Both the position numbers and the translations under genes were made by a program. Below are positions 22,300 to 34,519 of a stretch of 64,000 bases of DNA, one piece after another. Source of the stretch: Sepiola atlantica (lineage: Eukaryota > Mollusca > Cephalopoda > Sepiida > Sepiolidae). The notes beneath the pieces were generated by a model. The model searched no databases. It was not told the origin of the DNA and saw only the letters and a program-made list of their open reading frames with translations. The DNA lies in NCBI GenBank assembly GCA_963556195.1, contig OY744519.1, positions 31,528,408-31,592,407 of the forward strand, given 5' to 3'. The first letter of the stretch is position 1, and every line of letters starts with the position of its first letter.

Positions 22300-22870
22300 C
22301 CATGTGTTATAATTGTAATCACAAAAATGACATACTTTACATATCTTTACAGTTGTGCTAAACAGGGTGTTCCTTATACAGAGACGCATTTGGGCTCTTT
22401 AGCATGTAATTCTAAAATATTTCAAATCAACTGAAAAAGAACATATTGCTATAGTGAAAACTCTACAAAAAATAGAGGTGAAAAGCTAACGATATTTGAT
22501 ATCCCGGCTCTTATGTTTTTAGCGACGCATGTGTTCGTGTCAATCGTCCCCGCATAGGTTGTCGCCATTTTTGCGTGTTGATACGAGTATAACTGTCAAC
22601 CATATGTTATGCTCCGTTGTTACTGTTAGATAACGAAGGGGGCACGGGATGGAGAGGGCCCTAAAAGATGGGGGTGGGGATGTTAAAGCGGAAGTCAGGA
22701 AAATCACGTCACTTCCGTTTGGAGAGCGGTCTTTCTCTTAGACCTGCGACCAGCCGACCAATAAGATGCAAGAAACGAAGCTGTCCCTGCCCGCCCGAGA
22801 TAATGTGGGCACAGGTAGCCAAAAGTCGGACTGCCTTCTGTATGTTAGAGTATCTCTTCCTCCAGTTTAT
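22300..22870. other. Unassigned non-coding stretch
   Basis: Nothing recognised. Confidence 0.45.
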
Positions 22871-22872
22871 TT

Positions 22873-22875
<3 letters not shown>

Positions 22876-22950
<75 letters not shown>
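22876..22950. repeat. (CT)n microsatellite
   Basis: About 75 bp of CT with one interruption. Confidence 0.95.
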
Positions 22951-22959
22951 GACACACTG

Positions 22960-24285
22960 TTTCAGTCTCTGTCTTTTTGTTCTATGTTCAACAAAACCTC
23001 TTAAAAACAAATCCGGCGTCCATGTGGTGATCGATCAACGGCCAAGGGCACAAGTCAGCAGCGACTGAACGTGGGGTGTAAGACGAACGGGTATATAACG
23101 GGTATATAACGATGTATACACCCAGAAAGTAAGCAGTATCTAACATTACTGCTTCCCAAAATGCGGAAGGGTGTTGTATTAAGTTTTTTTTTATAGCTTA
23201 CAATTTATTTCAGTAGAATGTCGACATCTTAGCAAATCCAGCTTACAGCTACAGTCAACTCACCAGTACCAGCTAAGGAGAGCAAAAGGCGGAACGTCCG
23301 CGCACGTCGACTGCAAGTCTCCCCCACTCTTTGCATCAACAGTGAGCATGTTTTGTTTTGGTTATCCGACGTCAGCCTGATGGTAAACGGTTGTGATCCG
23401 ATTCTCGATCACAGTTTGCCTGGACAATACCTTTTTTTTTTGCTGATCGTTCTTTTCTACCTACTTGCGTCATGGACAAGGAATGTTTTCGTTTTGTTCA
23501 TTTCTATTCCAAAAAAAGTATTTTTTTCTTTTTTACCTCAAACCTTTCTGCAGATGACCCGGTGTTCAAAATAGCGTCTCGCGTAATAACATTACATTTC
23601 CTCCTATACCCCCCAAAAAACATGATTGCAAATAATTTTAACACAGTGTTGTAACTATATGATCACAGAAAAAAATTTTTAAAGGCAAAACAAAACAAAG
23701 ATACACAAATATCGTTACACAAATACAGGGTTCCAGTTGGCCTGTGATTGTCACATATAACCTAATCAAACTACATTATATTAGCATTCGAATATCTATA
23801 TCTCCCCTTATCCGGGTGTTACTTCCGGGCGTTACTTCCGACCGTCTTGGAGTTCTCTTTTCCACCGGACTGAAGTAATGCCGTGCAGAAGTGCAAGTCT
23901 CGAGGGCCAGAACTGAAAATGTTCTCTTGGTCTTCTTGGCAGACATGAAGTAGGAGACGACGATATTAACGTGTAACATGACCAATGAAACCCCATTACC
24001 TGAACTAGCCACAGGGGCGGGGCGAGCAGTCTTATCGTCTCTATTTAACAGAAACTTAAATTAGGTTATAGCGTCAATAAAATGTATGTTTCTTAGTTGG
24101 CTCGAGCTGACCCCAAGGTCATCCTCCATCAATCATCTCGGATAAACAGCCACGCCTGGTGAATCATATCTACACACCGAAAGTATATAACTGCCAAAGA
24201 ATATGCAACATGATATCTAGATATAACTATACAAATATATCTACTCTGGCGAGTGTGGACGAAAGCTGACTCAGTAGATTTATGT
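22960..24285. other. Unassigned non-coding stretch
   Basis: Frames under 80 codons without recognisable domains. A short tandem GGGTATATAAC occurs twice near 23090-23110. Confidence 0.45.
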
Positions 24286-24455
<170 letters not shown>

Positions 24456-24772
24456 CCAAACTAATGCACACACAGGATAAAATGGACGTTACCAATTACC
24501 GTCGGACTACCAGCCTCTTACAAAAATATTTGGATTCCTAAACAATTTGAGTATTGTTCTTTTTCAAACATTCATTTCCAAAATAACAGCTGTTTTTATT
24601 TTTGTTTTGACGTGTTTTTGGACATCATCACCCCTGACTTTACGCTCTCATCTCAACATAAGACTCTTTACCTTTTGGCCCTTATTTTGTTTTTATTTTG
24701 TTTTATTTTATGTAAAATTTTCAAACTTAAATGTTGCCGATAATATTTACAATTACATTGTCGGCTTTTCCC

Positions 24773-24822
24773 TATCCTCTGATGAGAAGAGTTTATCTTT
24801 GAACATCCATGGATTAAGGATA
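24773..24822 (+). ncRNA. Hammerhead ribozyme motif (family I), near intact
   Basis: Stem I is TATCCT/AGGATA (6 bp perfect), core CTGATGA at 24779-24785, stem II GAAGA/TCTTT with loop GTTTA, then GAA followed by C where A15.1 is expected. Stem III is palindromic ATCCATGGAT, and A precedes the 3' strand of stem I. Only A15.1 departs from consensus. A TA tract begins ~80 nt downstream. Confidence 0.68.
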
Positions 24823-24898
24823 TGAAGCTCCTTGCTCTGAACTTTTGATGTTCTAATAAATATTGTATCGTTACAATTTTTTATTCTCATCTTTCATC

Positions 24899-24902
<4 letters not shown>

Positions 24903-24961
<59 letters not shown>
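24903..24961. repeat. (TA)n tract between two HHR-like motifs
   Basis: About 58 bp of TA, downstream of the plus-strand motif at 24773 and of the minus-strand motif at 24984. Confidence 0.95.
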
Positions 24962-24963
<2 letters not shown>

Positions 24964-24983
24964 GATAATATAACAATTCTTAT

Positions 24984-25031
24984 CCACAGGCACATATGTT
25001 TCATCCTTTTTACCGGGAGTCATCAGTGTGG
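24984..25031 (-). ncRNA. Hammerhead-like motif, family B
   Basis: Minus strand: stem I CCACA/TGTGG, core CTGATGA intact, stem II TCC/GGA, GAAA, and stem III ACATATGT-like. The cleavage triplet appears as GCC instead of GTC, so it is probably inactive. The 87-codon frame starting at 24996 overlaps it and is not a gene. Confidence 0.62.
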
Positions 25032-25194
25032 AGGATGATTTCTCTGCTTGTCAGACGATTTGAAACCCTCACACTCAAGTATACTCGGTGTATACCTTTC
25101 CCAAGACGGGTAAAATTACTTCCTCGAACAGAACAGTTTTGTCTAACTTTAATGTCCTTTTGCAAAGATTTAAATCAAGATATAATGGATAAAC

Positions 25195-25500
25195 TTCTAT
25201 GCAAATCAGATATATTTGAATTTTCAAATGAGAAGCTCTGCTCATATTATGTCTCCTAAAAACAATACTTTGAAGAAACTGAAATTTGGGGAATATTTAT
25301 TAATTGATGTCTCAATACTCATTGTTAAAATTTCACAAAAATCAGAGCTATCTGAATTTAACCCCTTTGCATGAAAATATATTCAACTATATGTATCCCA
25401 CAATTGGATCCATTACGCCTAGCAGCTGTGTTCCAAAATTCATAATGATCGATTAATTAGTTTGGGAGTGAATCCTGTACATTAGATAGATAGATAGATA
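25195..25500 (+). repeat. Dispersed repeat R3 ending in (GATA)n, copy 1
   Basis: Shares long blocks with 47672-48007: GAAACTGAAAT, TATTTATTAATTGATGTCT, TGTTAAAATTTCACAAAAAT, AGCAGCTGTGTTC, AATTCATAATGATCG and GAGTGAATCCTGT. Both copies end in a TAGA/GATA run. The layout resembles the 3' end of an RTE-like LINE or a SINE depending on one; that assignment is inference. Confidence 0.75.
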
Positions 25501-25503
25501 GAT

Positions 25504-25548
<45 letters not shown>

Positions 25549-25593
25549 GAGAGAGATAGAGAGAGAGATGGATATATATATATATATATATAT

Positions 25594-25636
<43 letters not shown>
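25483..25636. repeat. Compound GATA/GA/TA microsatellite
   Basis: (TAGA)n, then (GA)n, (TA)n and (GATA)n. Frames here are low complexity. Confidence 0.95.
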
Positions 25637-25637
<1 letters not shown>

Positions 25638-25838
25638 GTCTTCATTCCATGAGTCGCTGATGATTTGAAATGGGTTGTAAAAGCCTTTTCGAAACAGAAA
25701 AGGTTCACCCGTGTCAATGAAACCATGATGCATTTCTGCAATATGTAATGTATAGTTTTTAAATAAATAATTTGTATTTTAGCTCTCGCATTCTTACGAT
25801 CGAGCACTTTATTGGTTTCTTTTCAACATACCTCGACG

Positions 25839-25843
<5 letters not shown>

Positions 25844-25889
<46 letters not shown>
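25844..25889. repeat. (TA)n tract
   Basis: About 46 bp; no HHR-like motif found beside it. Confidence 0.95.
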
Positions 25890-25891
<2 letters not shown>

Positions 25892-26720
25892 GATTACCCT
25901 AGGTATTCTTTACACTACTCACGCCCCTCACAAAAAGCGGATAATATACACGGCTCTCATTCAGGTTGGTATACAACGCTGAATGGAGACGGGAAACTGT
26001 CGTAGCGTAATTCAGCACTTCATATCTGCCCGCTTTGTCGCTGTAAATCTTTATAAAACTCTATACGAAATGTAAATCGACAAATGATTGCTGAAAGGGC
26101 GGGTTTGCAGCAGCAGCAGCAGCGGCCCAAGTCCAGTATTTGACGACTTAATGAAAAGACAACAAGGATAACAAGTGGCGAGCGACTTGCAGGGGGTCGG
26201 GAAGAGTGTGCATATTATCGGGGAAGGAGCGGAAGTAGGGGAGTAAGTGCAGGGATATGTTGATCTTCAGTCTCGTCTCAATCTTACACTTCCGGTGGCG
26301 CTGGAACGCATTTTATGCAGTTCATAAACGTATAACATCATTCTGTGTTTGTAAGGCGTTCTGGTGATCAACCCTACTGCGTCGTTAAATGGACTCTTCT
26401 CGACACTATGAATAATGATAATGGACATCACTGGTACTAACGGACAGAGTCGCTATGACCAAGTCAGAATCATTCTTTAACAACCCATTACTTCTGTACT
26501 TTCTGTTAATACATTATCTTGCTAACTCTACCTCCTTGTTGTCTTATTTATTTCCGACTATTTAAAGCCTCAATATAGGAGGATAGTTAGAACATATAAT
26601 GGTCATTCCCTATAGTATGGTCACTTATTCTTTACAATAAAAGGTTTGGGGGCGTTATTCCCAAAACAACTTATTTTCTATTGAAATCATGATATAATCA
26701 TTTGTTTAAGTAAAGAAAAC
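25890..26720. other. Unassigned non-coding stretch
   Basis: Contains a short (CAG)n at about 26107-26124. No gene recognised. Confidence 0.45.
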
Positions 26721-26721
26721 T

Positions 26722-26760
26722 TAAGAGATTGGTGTAGTTTGCTTGAAGCATCGTGCGTAG

Positions 26761-26850
<90 letters not shown>
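26722..26850 (+). repeat. Dispersed end motif followed by (TA)n and (GA)n
   Basis: GTAGTTTGCTTGAAGCAT precedes TA (26763-26818) and GA (26819-26848). The same motif is beside TA at 61.0 kb. Confidence 0.7.
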
Positions 26851-26852
<2 letters not shown>

Positions 26853-26993
26853 TATTGAAATGAGTGATGAGAGTAAAAATTGGAAAAAGTATATTTATTA
26901 AATCATCATTTGATGATTTAATAAATATTGTAGTTTTTTTCCATTTTTATTCTCATCACTCATTTCCTTATAAAATGTTATTTTTATCTATAT

Positions 26994-27240
<247 letters not shown>

Positions 27241-27596
27241 CTTGGCTAAGAGAACTTTCATTCTGTATTTGCTTCAACACCAGACGAATTAAAAACACAA
27301 AAGTAGAGTTTATTTTTTTAAAAAAAAAGGTATTTTACTGTATCTTTATTTGCAATATATCTTGAAGTATATATTGGAAAATTAAATTTAAAATAGAAAT
27401 AAATTAATAAAACAAAATTGCATTTTATGGCTTTCTAACGACTTATTATTTTTAATAATTCAAATTTCATATATATACATTGTTTATCGTATTTTCTGGG
27501 AATATTCAAACCAAAAGTCAATATGGCCGCCTGTATTTTCCCGCCAGTCAACAAAATTATGTTGATTCGTATAACTCTAGTTACTCCCGGCTTAGA

Positions 27597-27939
27597 TTTT
27601 CTTGGCCTTTTGGCTAAGATCAAAGTGTAGTATCTGTTCCGATGGATACTGCACCCCATACTGGTGTTGTCTTGGCCTTCATGTCTTGATTTACGCCAGT
27701 CAATGGGTCTGTCCTGTGCAGTGCTGGGAGGTCCACCTTCCCAGGCTTTGCCTCCCCTCTTTGGGGAGGAGTAAGTTCATTGCTTACTGCCTGAGGCGCC
27801 CCTACCGGGGAATGCCGACGGGGCTGCCCAGACAATTTTTAAACCCCACTTTCCCGACCCGACCTTGGGTCACATCTTACGTGTGGGAGTAAGATAAAAA
27901 CTGGCCTTGTGCCTAACTACTGGAGAGGAGTAAATCAAT
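27597..27939 (+). mobile_element. U2-headed SINE, short subfamily, with target-site duplication
   Basis: Flanked by a perfect 14-bp repeat ACTCCCGGCTTAGA at 27583-27596 and 27940-27953. The 5' end (TTTTCTTGGCCTTTTGGCTA, AGATCAAAGTGTAGTATCTG) matches U2 snRNA nucleotides ~8-45 apart from one extra A. Body and 3' tail (CTTGTGCCTAACTACTGG, GAGGAGTAAATCAAT) follow. It lacks the ~48-bp segment seen in the 8.5, 14.7 and 54.3 kb copies. Frames across it are not genes. Internal U2-type promoter function is not demonstrated. Confidence 0.95.
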
Positions 27940-27954
27940 ACTCCCGGCTTAGAA

Positions 27955-28828
27955 ATATATATAACAAATTCGGAATTTACGCCAGTAAACTCGAAAATTA
28001 CCCCGAAATCTCTATAAATTTCCAAACCGGAAGTAACTAAAGTTACTATGAATATTTATTAAATAATAAATATTTATAGTATTTTCCTTATTATCGGTAA
28101 AATTACTGTTTCATATCTCCATTCCTTCATATTTGACTGAATTATCCCCCCTTTCGGAAATCTTTAATGGTTCAATATTGACGCCGTGATGACAGATGGT
28201 TTCTCTAATGATATGCTTTCCTGAAATTTTCCTTCGGATCTTTTTACAAATAACATCCTGGATTTTAACCCTTTGAACATTCGTCACGTTCAAAACTATA
28301 TATTTTGAAGGGTGGCTGATGACCATAGTGTTAGTCCTGTTGATTTTTAATCTTATTTTATCCGTGCGATGACCCCTATTTTTATTTTTTTATTTTTATG
28401 TTTTAGACTAAGGGTTCTGAAGAAAGAATCTTGTACTTTATACGAAAAAAACTTCCTTGATAATTTGTTTTCTATACAGTTTTTTCTGGAAACAATTTTA
28501 AATCCGTTGTTTTGGATAAAACTTATAATAAAATGATATAAAAATTAAAAAAATCTTGAAATAAATACATTTATAAGCTCTATTTAATTGTTAAATATCG
28601 AGCTTGTAAACCAATCTAAACTATGAAAATTCAATTTATATTATCATAATCTTTTATATAAAAATTATTAATAATAAAAGGTGCTGTTCAACCTTTATTC
28701 TTTTATAGGTATTTATTTTAGACGATAAGATCCTGGGTACAACCTTAAAGTGCATCCGGTAATGATGCCCCAATTTAGGGTGTGTGGACTTACTCCTTAG
28801 TTATCAGTACTCCCAGGTCCACTCTGAC

Positions 28829-28830
<2 letters not shown>
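27955..28830. other. Unassigned stretch, possible element relic
   Basis: A minus-strand frame at 28111-28326 (71 codons; contains VICKKIRRKISGKHIIRETI) is more protein-like than the surrounding frames but is not recognised. CTGAAGA at 28417 is followed by GAAA at 28444 with a poor stem II. Confidence 0.35.
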
Positions 28831-28831
<1 letters not shown>

Positions 28832-28880
<49 letters not shown>

Positions 28881-29499
28881 AAAGAAGCTTTGAGTTATTT
28901 TAAACAAAAAGACAAAAAAAAAGGAAAATGCAGTTTACATTCCCAGAGAAACTAACTAAATCCAAAATAGTGTAGACTTAACATTTGTTGGAAAATTCAT
29001 AAATAAATAATATATAATAGTAAGTAAATAAAATAAAAAGGGGGATTAAGTATCTAACAGTGAAACAAATGTATATATATAAAATAATAGAAAGTTACAT
29101 TCCAGTAACCATGTCTTTAATCACCTTTCAAAATTCAAATACTTGACAGACCGTTTCGTGGATACATGAACATATAATATATAATGTATCTTTTGTTGGC
29201 TTCGTTAATATTTAATATTAGTCTAATTGAGTAAAACGAACCTCGTGTTCTTCTTTTGAAACTACATTTATTAATCATTATGTGAGTGCTGTTGTTGTTT
29301 TTTGTGTTTTATGTTTCTGGATACGATTTTTTAAACTTATATTATGGTTGTTCGTGTGTCGACGAAACAGCCCGTCAGGTATTAGAATTTTGCAAGGTAA
29401 ATAAAATCATGGTTACTGGAATCTACTGTTCTATTGTCTATTAATACATGCTCTGACGTTTAAACATATAACATCCATTGAGCTTTAACCTTGAAATTC

Positions 29500-29556
<57 letters not shown>
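28832..29556. mobile_element. Inverted-repeat element bounded by (TA)n tracts
   Basis: TA at 28832-28876 and 29502-29556 bracket a diverged inverted repeat. The arms at about 29079-29165 and 29345-29440 share ATTCCAGTAACCATG, GACNGNCNGTTTCGT and neighbouring blocks (~70% identity). Each arm, read outward from the spacer, has GAAAC...GTC like the 3' half of a hammerhead, but no CTGANGA core was found. Confidence 0.6.
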
Positions 29557-29558
<2 letters not shown>

Positions 29559-29803
29559 GTCAGTTGAATTGGACTGTAAGGGGCGGTTATACGTACCGTT
29601 TTAGGTTTCGGAAATAATTTTTTCTTGGGGGTATCTGGATTTTGTCAACATTTCTCATATGCGTTTTTTTCATGTATTTTTTTCATGTATTTTGACTTGC
29701 TGTTACCTTTGTCAATAGTTCATTTTGAACTATTTCTATCCCCTTTACCCATGTATTTGGATCGAGGTGTTTTCTTCCTATTTGTACTAAATTAACAAGT
29801 TTA

Positions 29804-29870
29804 CTGATGAGCAACAAACTTAAAGTAAAGATTGAGTATTTCTCTTTATTCTGCTGCGAAACGCGCGTAA
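29804..29870 (+). ncRNA. Hammerhead-like motif with long stem II (family J)
   Basis: Core CTGATGA at 29804-29810. Stem II is GCA/TGC next to the core plus TAAAGA/TCTTTA further out. GAAA follows at 29858-29861, then perfect palindromic stem III ACGCGCGT and A at the cleavage position. No convincing stem I. A 151-codon minus-strand frame (29683-30138) overlaps but looks non-coding. Confidence 0.5.
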
Positions 29871-29990
29871 GATGTAGAAAAAGCATTATATTTGAAAAAA
29901 AAGCAAGAAACATAAATAAATTTAAAAAATACGATGTAAGCATATTAAAAAAAAAATGTTTGTCTATGAGACAAAGAATAATTACAGCTA

Positions 29991-30120
29991 TTCGCCGATA
30001 TATGAAAGTAGAGGGATTAAAATAACAGACGAAAGTATAGTTGTGGTCGTTCGCCGATATATGAAGATCAAGAAATTGAAAAACACAAGTGAAAGTTGTG
30101 GTTATGGATTGATTGTTCCT
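29991..30120 (+). repeat. 59-bp tandem duplication
   Basis: TTCGCCGATATATGAA occurs at 29991 and 30050, with similar flanks. Confidence 0.6.
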
Positions 30121-30138
30121 TTTGTCATTGGAATGCAC

Positions 30139-30143
<5 letters not shown>

Positions 30144-30182
<39 letters not shown>
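30144..30182. repeat. (TA)n tract
   Basis: About 38 bp of TA followed by a short GT run. Confidence 0.95.
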
Positions 30183-30184
<2 letters not shown>

Positions 30185-30199
30185 GTGTGTGTGTATGTT

Positions 30200-30966
30200 T
30201 CGCTAAGTAGAATCGATTACACACTTGGATAAAGTTAATGCCTTTTTAAATGAGAACTTAATATGTCACAGTCATTAACTGCTGCATCAGCAAACGACAT
30301 ATGAATATTTGAAAAAAATAAACATTAAAGAAAAAATTAACATTAAATGCCGGATGAATCGTCGGTCGTTTTTTTATGTCTATTTTTAGCGGGAACGTTT
30401 TGTTTTATTTTATTTTCATATAATTTTCCCACGATTAGAAACATCTGAATTATATAAATGAAACTGCAAGCCTTGTTTCTTTTTTCTTTGTTTATTCTTT
30501 TCATTTATTTATTTGTTTATTAATTTATGAAAAATGACTTTGAATAACCAAGAGAGCGATTCTGGACAAATAACAGGAACCCCGTGGAAGCTTATTTCAG
30601 TAAAGCTCATCGGCCGTTATCAGGGTGACTTCAATCGTATATGACTGGTGCGAGAAGCCAACGTGAGTTGCACTGATGAACGAAAGAAGCAGAGAGAGTA
30701 CTAAAAAGTTGGGAATCTTAGATACTGGGCGAATAGACCCACTAGTTTATACAACGGTTAGTTGAGAATAACAGGAAATGAAAGGTCAGCCGGCGTCAAC
30801 TTGATGAAACCGAAGTGAGGATTGCTAGACTGTGGGAATTAATAGAAACGGGTGTGACATCACATGGTCAAAGAAAGAGTGGAAAAGAGAAGGGGACAGT
30901 CCGACAGTTTGGAGCATGCAGCACGTGGGCGTGTAAATTTATATGGGCTGACAATATATAATTAAT

Positions 30967-30969
<3 letters not shown>
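30200..30969. other. Unassigned non-coding stretch
   Basis: Nothing recognised. Confidence 0.45.
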
Positions 30970-31007
<38 letters not shown>

Positions 31008-31112
31008 ATCTCTCTCTCGCTATCTCTCTCGCTCTCTCTCTCTTCTCTCTCTCTCTTTATCCCTCTCTCGCTATCTCTCTCGCTCTCTCTCTTCTATCTC
31101 TCTCTCTCTCTC
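30970..31112. repeat. CT-rich microsatellite with internal duplication
   Basis: (CT)n with repeated TATCTCTCTCGCTATCTCTC blocks. Confidence 0.9.
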
Positions 31113-32300
31113 TGCTTCCCCTTACGCCGATAAATGATATGGAACAAAGATCAAGTTAAATAAATGTCCGCTGTCTTCCATCAATCCTTGTCCATTTCGA
31201 AGTGTGAAAGAACTTATTTGCAGGCTGCGTCCCCTTGGTCGGAAAGGATCACAAAGAAGTTGTTACAAGGAAACGTGCAGCCACCGAGGTAGGAATACAA
31301 TTTGTGGACTTTGATGTCTTTGTAATAATTATAACAACATGGTTGCTACGTGTGTGACACAAGACTGAAACACAACAGAGAGACTTGTTGTCACTCATAC
31401 CGTAGGGAACACCACCCTTTTTTACCAGTGAGTGATCACTGATAACGACTTATCTGATAACTCCTGAGTAAGAAATATTAAAATAAAAAATGGTGGCCTA
31501 AGTATCGTGAATGGCCAAGGAGGATGGAAAAACCAAGGAGAGAGAGAGAGAGCACCATCCAAACTTCCACTAGAAAGTCGCAGAGAGCACTGAACTGGTG
31601 GAGAGACTTATTTCCACTCAAATTCCAGAGAAAGCCAACGGTCGTCATCAGCAAAGAAACCAATGGTAAACGGATGTTGTGATAATACAAACTAATTTGC
31701 AACGGTTATTAAAAAGGGTGGAGAGTGTTGAATATCTCGAGAAACTTGTGGTTACTTAGACTTCAAGCAACACCACTTGTAATCGCTAATGAGAAATCAT
31801 TGATAATGATTGTTTCACGAGGATCATTCGTGCTGTAATATCGGAGATATTGAAAGAATCTAAAACGTTGAAGGGTTTTATTTTTGGTTCATCAAATGCG
31901 TCATAAGGCGTCTCAATTTCGTGTCATGGGCGAGTTTAACAGTTTCGGGCCCTGTTGTGTTCGTAGATTCTTTACATGAAGGAGCGCTGGGTTTCTTCAA
32001 TGTAGAATTTATCACATTATTGCGGTATTATATATTCCTGCGTGTGTAAAGACCCCACACCATTTACATACATAATACAATGCTGTGATTGTGATGAATT
32101 CTACGATGACTAATCGAACTATTATTGTACAGTATCATATATGATAAAGATATCATGTTGTTGCAAACGTAATTGAGTATTCTATTATTTCTAAAAGAAA
32201 TGGGAGAAAGAGGGAGATTATATCCAATGCAGAGATGTATCAGATATAAGCAATTTGAAAGCAGGATAAGACGGATACAAAAGTAAAATGAGTTTTTCGT
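31113..32300. other. Unassigned non-coding stretch
   Basis: No domain recognised. Two blocks (31380-31450 and 31730-31820) share CTTGNNGTNACT, AACACCAC and CACTGATAANGA, suggesting an old local duplication. Confidence 0.45.
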
Positions 32301-32307
32301 TTTCCCA

Positions 32308-32428
<121 letters not shown>

Positions 32429-32627
32429 AAATCTTACTTGCTCTCAATGTCACTCGATGTTAGGGTCCATATAACATAATATTCCAGGGAAAATCTCTTT
32501 AAAGATGACGGCGAATGCTGATTCTCAACTGTCCAACGTACAAAAGATAGCATCTTTGCATTGGAATGGCTTTCTATAAAGTATATGTATATATACTACA
32601 CACAATAATTCAAGAAATCACCTTCTT

Positions 32628-32660
32628 CTATATCTATATCTATATCTATATCTATATATC
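32628..32660. repeat. (TATATC)n short tandem
   Basis: Five units of a six-base repeat. Confidence 0.85.
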
Positions 32661-33317
32661 CGCTTCCTTTTTGAATATTTCAGCGTAGTTGACACTCGTT
32701 TTTTTTCTGTTTGTATCACCCCCCCCCCCCTTCAAAAAGCGGTGAGATTTCGGCATTTGATTTGTCATTAACACACCCTTTTCATTATCAACACAAGATC
32801 CCTGTGCGTACAAAGAATAAAATGAAGTTTATTTGGTCAGGACCGAGAATGCTGAGAAATTCATTGTGTTGCTAGTGCCTGTGTGGGGTTAAGTCGGATC
32901 AAGTGATCCGAGTAGCTATCAGGGCTGTTTTTTTTTAACGGAGGCGCAGCGGTCCTTTGGCTAAGAACGTAGGAATGTTATGTGTTATCGAGTCATTGGT
33001 AGGTCACTGCTTAACAAATCCGACTCAGCCAGTAAAGCAGAAGAAAGCCAATAAATGGGCAACAGAAAAGAAAATCCTCAGAAGGAAATTTAAAAAATAC
33101 AACTGACAGAGATAACAGAAAAAAGAATGAATTAAATATTAAAACGCGTTGTCCATACGTTCTCAGCGAGTTTTCATGATCCTTGAACTATTTGAACAGC
33201 AAGGTGTTCTGTTTCAGGTTAAGCTATTTGAACTCGCAGAATACAAGCAAATGTTGGTGTGTGTATTTATTTTTGTGAGTTGTTGAATTGCTTATTCTTT
33301 ATTCCATTTTTATTTTT

Positions 33318-33321
<4 letters not shown>

Positions 33322-33368
<47 letters not shown>
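33322..33368. repeat. (TA)n tract
   Basis: About 45 bp. Confidence 0.95.
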
Positions 33369-33374
<6 letters not shown>

Positions 33375-33633
33375 CTAGCTACTGGAACAGTAAACAGTAG
33401 CAGAAACTCGCTCTGAAGCGAGCTGATAACAGAAGATATTGTTGTTTGAAAGAAACAGCTTACTTTGTGGGCTGGTATATATATATTTACTCGGCTGTTT
33501 TACTGATGGAATACTTCATTTCAGCCTCCAGACAATGGCGGGTCATCAGGAGAGAATACGCACAGTTTCAGGGCTAAAACCAGAAGTCAAAAGGAAATAA
33601 TTGGTCGAAACAATAAAAGACGGTTAGTGAAAA

Positions 33634-33705
33634 TGAATGTCTTAATTCAGAAGTATTTAAGTCAATTTAAATATTGACTTAAATACTTCTGAATTAAGAC
33701 ATTCA
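33634..33705. repeat. Perfect 33-bp hairpin with 6-nt loop
   Basis: The left arm 33634-33666 is exactly repeated in inverted orientation at 33673-33705, with loop TTAAAT. Perfect arms imply a recent origin or conversion. No ends of a known element were recognised. Confidence 0.92.
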
Positions 33706-33880
33706 TGATTGATGATGAATGATTAAAATCATAAGATACGTATATGTTACCACTAGGATATACTGAGATCATAGTTCCATTTGAAAAAAAAAGAGATATG
33801 ATGTTGATAATGAGTACTGATTGTAATTGAGGCTCAGCTTGCCTAGTTTTTCATTGTTTTTGCTTTATTTTATATAATTA

Positions 33881-33954
33881 GCACTGAGGATAGCTACACC
33901 AAGAAATAAATGCACAGGAGCATTACATTGGTGTAAGCCGAAACAATTGTATGC
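33881..33954 (+). ncRNA. Hammerhead-like motif with large stem II (family E)
   Basis: Stem I is GCA/TGC and core CTGAGGA at 33884-33890. Stem II GCTACACCAA pairs with TTGGTGTAAGC with one bulge, with an inner hairpin AATGC/GCATT. GAAA is at 33940-33943, stem III is palindromic ACAATTGT, and A is at the cleavage position. Two or three unpaired bases lie between core and stem II. Confidence 0.58.
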
Positions 33955-34308
33955 TGAATAAAAACAAGTTTTGCGAAAGGATGTGAATCTGTCCTTCATA
34001 ACATTGATATGGTATAAAATTTAATAAAACATATTGTATACAACATAGCTCTAGCCTTAAACAACTGAGCTATTACAGTTGCTATATGTTATAAAATTTA
34101 TATTCGAATAAATATAAAAAGTTCTAAATATAATATAAATATAAATGCATATATATGTGTGTATGTGTGTGTGCGTGTGTGTGTGTGTATTACAGAAGAA
34201 AGATCAACATCGACCGATGTTCTGTTTGTTTGTAAAAATAAATATTACGCTAATATTTTTTAATATTCTTAATAATCGAGCACTCTGCTGGGGTTCTCTT
34301 CCACTAAC

Positions 34309-34313
<5 letters not shown>

Positions 34314-34398
<85 letters not shown>
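34314..34398. repeat. (TA)n tract at foldback end
   Basis: About 84 bp of TA running directly into the left arm of the foldback. Confidence 0.95.
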
Positions 34399-34400
<2 letters not shown>

Positions 34401-34440
34401 TTATGAGGTTTAAAAAGACTAAATATACATTCGGGTTGTA

Positions 34441-34482
34441 CACATAAGTTATTTCGACCTTAACTAGGTCTCCTCAGATGTG
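34441..34482 (-). ncRNA. Hammerhead ribozyme motif (family F), left arm
   Basis: Minus strand: core CTGAGGA, stem II GACCT/AGGTC with loop AGTTA (perfect, G-C closing pair at the core), GAAA, stem III ATA/TAT, with flanks CACAT and GTG for stem I. The A at the cleavage position appears lost in this arm. The TA tract starts 43 nt downstream. Confidence 0.68.
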
Positions 34483-34519
34483 TTTCCAACCACAATTCAA
34501 ATTGAATTGTGGTTGGAAA

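Noticed and set aside
24996..25259. 87-codon frame after the TA tract
   Set aside because: Starts inside a family B hammerhead motif and runs into dispersed repeat R3.
25660..25710. CTGATGA followed by CGAAACAG as hammerhead
   Set aside because: Three unpaired bases at the core side of stem II, poor stem III and no stem I.
27597..27640. Genuine U2 snRNA gene
   Set aside because: Similarity stops after ~45 nt and continues into the SINE body; no branch-site or Sm-site region of U2 follows.
29683..30138. 151-codon minus-strand open frame with a hydrophobic middle
   Set aside because: No recognisable domain; hydrophobicity follows AT-rich composition; it overlaps a hammerhead-like motif, a 59-bp tandem duplication and a TA tract edge.
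30668..30690. CTGATGAACGAAAG as minimal hammerhead core
   Set aside because: No room for stem II.
31640..31665. TCATCAG on the minus strand as hammerhead core
   Set aside because: No GAAA at the expected distance; sequence looks like decayed coding text.
33490..33562. Further hammerhead on the minus strand (CTGATGA at 33543)
   Set aside because: GAAA follows, but stem II is only GCC/GGC with extra bases and no stem I could be formed.
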